Positions 6,217 through 9,586 of a DNA stretch of 9,586 bases are shown piece after piece. The position numbers and the translations under genes are program-made. The notes beneath the pieces were generated by a model, which worked only from the letters and a program-made list of their open reading frames with translations, made no database searches and had not been told where the DNA came from. This stretch comes from Cyclobacteriaceae bacterium (GTDB taxonomy: Bacteria; Bacteroidota; Bacteroidia; Cytophagales; Cyclobacteriaceae), in NCBI GenBank assembly GCA_019751475.1, contig JAIENH010000715.1, positions 1 to 9,586 on the forward strand, read 5' to 3'. How positions within the stretch are numbered: the first letter of the stretch is position 1; each line of letters starts with the position of its first letter.

Positions 6217-6921
6217 ATGCCTGATTTTTCTACCCGGTCGCAAGCCATTGAAATCATGGACGATCTCCAGTGCCAGGGTGAAGTGGTGAATCAAACCCTG
6301 CGCGAGCTGGAATTTATCAACCGGTGGCTGGGGGGCAATGCCGTAACGCTTGACGCAGTGAGACAATTGACTCGCGACCGTAAAAGGACATCTTTTACCA
6401 TTGCAGACTTGGGCTGCGGTGGTGGTGACATGTTGAAACTATTGGCTGATTGGGGAAGAAAAAATAATATCAAGCTTACCCTTACGGGGATTGACGCGAA
6501 TCCTCACATCATTGCGTTTGCCAAAGAAAATTGCAAAGACTACCCTGAGATATCACTGGAAGCATTGGATATTTTTTCTCCTGCTTTTCAGGAGCGAAAA
6601 TTTGATATTGTAACGGGCACGTTATTCTATCATCATTTTTCAAACAGTCAGCTTGCGCCTTTTTTTACCCAGTTAAAATCGCAGACCCGGCTCGGCATCG
6701 TCATCAATGACATTCACCGGCATTGGCTCGCCTATCACAGCATCCGGTTGCTCACGCAAATTTTTTCAAAGTCCGCGATGGTGAAGTTTGATGCTCCTCT
6801 ATCGGTGCTGCGGGCCTTTTCTAAAAAAGACCTGCAAGAAATTTTCGCGAAAGCGAATATCACCCCCACAGTTTTTCGCTGGAAGTGGGCTTTCCGATGG
6901 CAAGTGATTCTTTCAGCATAA
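6217..6921 (+). CDS. Class I SAM-dependent methyltransferase
   Basis: A 234-residue soluble protein with a Rossmann-type SAM-binding core: motif I ADLGCGGGDML (63-73), the acidic ribose-binding strand end GIDANP (91-96), LDIFSP (117-122) and a FDIVTGTLFYHHF strand and loop (129-141). An N-terminal helical stretch of about 60 residues precedes the core, as in several small-molecule methyltransferases that use it to close over the substrate. It starts 11 bp after the polyketide synthase stop and is almost certainly co-transcribed with it, so the polyketide product or a hydroxylated derivative is the best substrate guess, as an O- or C-methylation. It is not an isoprenylcysteine-type membrane methyltransferase. 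The position of methylation and the acceptor atom cannot be told from sequence. It converges on the T9SS cargo gene with a 44-bp gap in which I see no clear terminator. Confidence 0.9.
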   Translation: MPDFSTRSQAIEIMDDLQCQGEVVNQTLRELEFINRWLGGNAVTLDAVRQLTRDRKRTSFTIADLGCGGGDMLKLLADWGRKNNIKLTLTGIDANPHIIAFAKENCKDYPEISLEALDIFSPAFQERKFDIVTGTLFYHHFSNSQLAPFFTQLKSQTRLGIVINDIHRHWLAYHSIRLLTQIFSKSAMVKFDAPLSVLRAFSKKDLQEIFAKANITPTVFRWKWAFRWQVILSA

Positions 6922-6965
6922 TCAATAGGCCTCTAGGCACTTGCTAAAAGTTTATGATTTGATTT

Positions 6966-8750
6966 TCAGTGTTTAATTGATATCTGACTTGTCATTAACT
7001 TTCCAGCTTTGCTGACTTTCAATACATAAAGACCGTTTGGCAGCTCAGCGGTTTCAAACTGAACTTTGCCTTCTGAACTCGTTGCAACACGTACCAACTC
7101 ACCTTGCGGAGCATAAAGACGGGCAACAAAGTCAATTGTAGAAGATTGACCATCTAATGACTGATTGGCTTCAGCATCTTGTACGCTCTCAATTACAAGC
7201 TGTGTGGCCGATGGATTTGGAAATACGTTTACCGTAGCGCGATTTCCTCCTCCTCCACTACACGATTGGATGTTTACTACAAGTTGCTGTTGATTTGACG
7301 TACCACAAGCATTAACGGCATTGCATCGAATAGTAAAATTTCCAGTTCGTAGTAGCGTCAGCAAACTTATCGAAGAACTTGTACTGGGGTAGTTAATGGA
7401 AAATGCAGTGGAAGGTATTGTCCAACTATAACTGGTAGCGCCTGGCACAGGGTCAATCCTGGCGATATAGTCTCTATCCGTACAAAGATTAGTCTTAAGA
7501 GCCCCCTGCTGACCAACAATGTAAACATATTGCAAACCGGTATTTATGATGGGCCTACCAACATAGGCGATTTTAGATGGGGCTGCCACACCACATGCCG
7601 AAGCCGAGATTGTAACATTTCCGCTAAACCCGCTCCCGGGCACATAGGCACCAGTAGTTGGATTAATGAAGAGCCCCGTTGGATTGCTGGATGACCAAGA
7701 CATGGAGGGGCTTGAGGCCGTATTGAGTAAAGTAAAGTTGCCAGCCGAACAAATTATATCGGGTGCGCTGATAGAGGGCTGAGTGAATCCAATTGTGGTA
7801 GAACCTGAAAACGAAGAGCCACACGAAGCAGTAACGGTAACGCTGATAGTACCTGCCATGGCAGTGGTGCCGTTTGGCATTAATGACACTGTGTTGGTGG
7901 TAGTCGATGTTGGGCCAGACCATCCGGAAGGAAAACTCCATGCATAATTTGTAAGGCAGCCTAATGAGGCATTTACACCGGCTGTAAATACTACGGGGCT
8001 GCTATCACACGCTCTGCCACCACTGTAACCTACAGGAGGTAAAACCGCAACAGCAGGAGATACACCGTTCATAGTAATAGTGGCAATAGCTGAACGGGCC
8101 GATGAGTTGCAAAATGGCCCTGCACCTACCAGTGTGCCATACACGGTGACCTGGCCCGGCACAGCGCAATTTACTGGCTCAATGGAAACAAAGTTTAACT
8201 GCGAACCAAAAAAGCCCGTGTTACCCGTGTCAACCTCACGCCATCCCGAAGGAAGCGTCCACGCGTAGCTCACTTCAGTAAGTGGGGGTTGGGCTACGCC
8301 CCCTGTGCCTTGTACAAACATACGCGGCACCGTTACCAGCACCTGGGGTCTGTTGCAATAATCTAAATTGATCGTGCTGCCATACGAACCCCAGGCTTGG
8401 TCTTTGACGGACAATATGAGTTCTTCAAATGGCGAAGTTTCTGTGCCACTATTTGAATTGCCACAATTGGAAAACTGGCATACGAGCTTTGCTTTGGCGC
8501 CCGGGGTATCGTTCCATTTTATACTAACATTAAGTCCATTGTCTGCCCCGACAACTATTCCATTTGTTGGAACCCATTTTCTAGTGCAGCCTGAAAAGCT
8601 ATTAGGGATGCTGGTCAAGCTGTAGCTGATTGAAATCTCCGGACAGACTGTAGCTTCTATAATTGACGAACCATTTTTGGTAATGGTCTGACCCACTGTA
8701 ATTGTTGATAAAGAACAACACATTGCCAAGAGTAAAAATTTCGGTTTCAT
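6966..8750 (-). CDS. Secreted PKD/Ig-like protein with T9SS type A sorting domain
   Basis: The 594-residue product has a Sec signal peptide (about 1-20, ending ITVG before QTITKNG) and a C-terminal type IX secretion sorting domain from about residue 506: VNVFPNPSATQLVIES, a middle strand ARLYAPQGELVRV, then LPNGLYVLKVSKAGK and a short basic end SIKH. Between them lie repeated beta-sandwich modules of PKD/Ig-like character, marked by YAWTLPSGW (162-170), YAWSFPSGW (269-277), SWSSSNP (351-357) and YSWTIPS (441-447). There are 16 cysteines after the signal peptide, an unusually regular scatter that suggests disulfide-stabilised modules outside the cell. No catalytic domain is recognisable, so adhesion or surface structure is the likely role. 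Its ATG overlaps the stop of the upstream barrel gene (ATGA), indicating translational coupling. Confidence 0.88.
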   Translation of the reverse strand: MKPKFLLLAMCCSLSTITVGQTITKNGSSIIEATVCPEISISYSLTSIPNSFSGCTRKWVPTNGIVVGADNGLNVSIKWNDTPGAKAKLVCQFSNCGNSNSGTETSPFEELILSVKDQAWGSYGSTINLDYCNRPQVLVTVPRMFVQGTGGVAQPPLTEVSYAWTLPSGWREVDTGNTGFFGSQLNFVSIEPVNCAVPGQVTVYGTLVGAGPFCNSSARSAIATITMNGVSPAVAVLPPVGYSGGRACDSSPVVFTAGVNASLGCLTNYAWSFPSGWSGPTSTTTNTVSLMPNGTTAMAGTISVTVTASCGSSFSGSTTIGFTQPSISAPDIICSAGNFTLLNTASSPSMSWSSSNPTGLFINPTTGAYVPGSGFSGNVTISASACGVAAPSKIAYVGRPIINTGLQYVYIVGQQGALKTNLCTDRDYIARIDPVPGATSYSWTIPSTAFSINYPSTSSSISLLTLLRTGNFTIRCNAVNACGTSNQQQLVVNIQSCSGGGGNRATVNVFPNPSATQLVIESVQDAEANQSLDGQSSTIDFVARLYAPQGELVRVATSSEGKVQFETAELPNGLYVLKVSKAGKLMTSQISIKH

Positions 8751-9475
8751 AGTTTTGATTTTTTTATTATAGAATACGTCAAGACAAAAAATATTGAATT
8801 ATTGTTAATGACCAGCGAATTAATATCCATTATTTTGGCCAAGCCATAATTACCTTGCAACCGCAAATGCAGATACTTGTTAGATACAGGAATGGAGTAG
8901 CCAAGGCCCAATGTCAATCCAAAATCGTCTTTTAGGTTTGGATCATCGGTTATTGATCCCCCTTGAGTTGACTGATTATTTATGAACAAAGTCTCTTTCC
9001 GAAAAGAGCTGAAAAGCCAACTGTAGTAAAATCCAGAGTACGTATATATTCTTTTTTTGTCAGAAAAATAGAATTTGGATGTAAGGGCAAGAGACAAGTA
9101 GTTAATCCTTAAGTCGCCAACGTATTTAATAATGTTCGCTCCACCAAGCGATAGATTTTCCTGAATAAATCCTCTCCGTTCCCAAATTGAAAAGGCATTC
9201 AATTCAGTTCTTCTTCCTATAGTATGCGCAACACCTATTCCAAGTGAGTACCCAATTTTCGAATTGTACGAGTCAAGTATATTACCAAGGCTAGACCGTC
9301 TCAGTCTTTCAGAGAATCCGTTATCATTCGGAATATTAACCGATAGACCAGCGATCAATTCGACCTCATCAATAATCCTTCTCGATTTTGGCAGTTCATA
9401 ATTTTTCTCCTGCTGGCACCAAGCGGATGCAGTTATTAAGAAAAGGCCCAGAAAAATATAGAGTCGTCTTTTCAT
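8747..9475 (-). CDS. PorT-like outer membrane beta-barrel protein
   Basis: A 242-residue protein with a Sec signal peptide (about 1-20, ending TASAWC before QQEKNYELP). Trp at -1 argues against a lipoprotein box. The mature part is rich in alternating hydrophobic strands with aromatic girdle residues, such as VELIAGLSVNIP (38-49), GYSLGIGVAH (75-84), INYLSLALTSKFYFS (124-138), RIYTYSGFYYSWLFSS (142-157), FGLTLGLGYSIP (185-196), LHLRLQGNYGLA (202-213) and a last strand IFFVLTYSI. This matches the small barrels of the PorT/OMP_b-brl_2 type frequent in Bacteroidota. The specific role is unknown; these proteins are not transporters by default. Coupling to a T9SS-secreted protein suggests it may anchor or assist that protein at the surface. 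The coding DNA looks more AT-rich than the central genes, by eye. Confidence 0.8.
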   Translation of the reverse strand: MKRRLYIFLGLFLITASAWCQQEKNYELPKSRRIIDEVELIAGLSVNIPNDNGFSERLRRSSLGNILDSYNSKIGYSLGIGVAHTIGRRTELNAFSIWERRGFIQENLSLGGANIIKYVGDLRINYLSLALTSKFYFSDKKRIYTYSGFYYSWLFSSFRKETLFINNQSTQGGSITDDPNLKDDFGLTLGLGYSIPVSNKYLHLRLQGNYGLAKIMDINSLVINNNSIFFVLTYSIIKKSKL

Positions 9476-9586
9476 TGATATGAAGATAATAAGTTAACAT
9501 ATACCTTCAATCACTAGTGTTTTGATGTTTTTATAAATTTTTCATTGAAATTATTGATTGTGTTGGAGTTACGGGTGTTTCTGTCC

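Noticed and set aside
5102..6921. Flexirubin or aryl polyene locus, the usual Bacteroidota pigment clusters
   Set aside because: No type II ketosynthases, acyl carrier proteins, dehydratases or tyrosine ammonia-lyase-like gene is present; the synthase is type III.
6922..6965. Terminator between the convergent methyltransferase and T9SS cargo genes
   Set aside because: Only GCCT-ct-AGGC is seen, with a loop too small to form and no T run after it.

Overview
The window looks like chromosomal DNA from a Bacteroidota bacterium, most likely a Cytophagales-type environmental lineage. The grounds are a secreted protein with a type IX secretion (T9SS) C-terminal sorting domain, a PorT-like outer-membrane barrel, a DUF2911 protein, a double-retropepsin/PDZ protein, and promoter-like boxes resembling the Bacteroidota TTG / TAnnTTTG pattern. 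This assignment comes from gene families; no rRNA or other phylogenetic marker is present. I see no tRNA, rRNA, CRISPR array or transposase gene.

Left part (1-2920). The 3' end of an OmpA-like gene enters from the left and overlaps tail to tail with a minus-strand DUF2911 membrane-anchored protein. A divergent plus-strand run follows: a 35-residue single-span membrane peptide, a LOG-family nucleotide hydrolase, and an exported protein with two retropepsin-like aspartic protease lobes plus a C-terminal PDZ domain.

Centre (2926-6921). This is the most interesting part, a compact set of four enzymes that looks like a small lipid or phenolic natural-product locus: an FAD-dependent oxidoreductase (+), a UbiA-type membrane prenyltransferase (-), a type III polyketide synthase with an intact Cys-His-Asn triad (+), and a class I SAM methyltransferase (+). 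A plausible product is a long-chain alkylresorcinol, alkylpyrone or quinone-like lipid that is hydroxylated, methylated and possibly prenylated. The family assignments are firm; the product is inference. The synthase and prenyltransferase genes diverge from a 50-bp gap that holds a perfect 6-5-6 palindrome overlapping a candidate promoter. The oxidoreductase and prenyltransferase genes converge on a ~100-bp nested inverted-repeat element that exactly fills the space between their stop codons. It resembles a MITE/REP-like sequence and, read on the minus strand, contains a terminator-like hairpin.

Right part (6966-9475). On the minus strand, a PorT-like outer-membrane beta-barrel protein is followed by, and overlaps at ATGA with, a 594-residue cysteine-rich PKD/Ig-like surface protein with a T9SS sorting domain. 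They look like a translationally coupled cell-surface pair. The last ~110 bases hold the upstream region of that pair and no recognisable gene.
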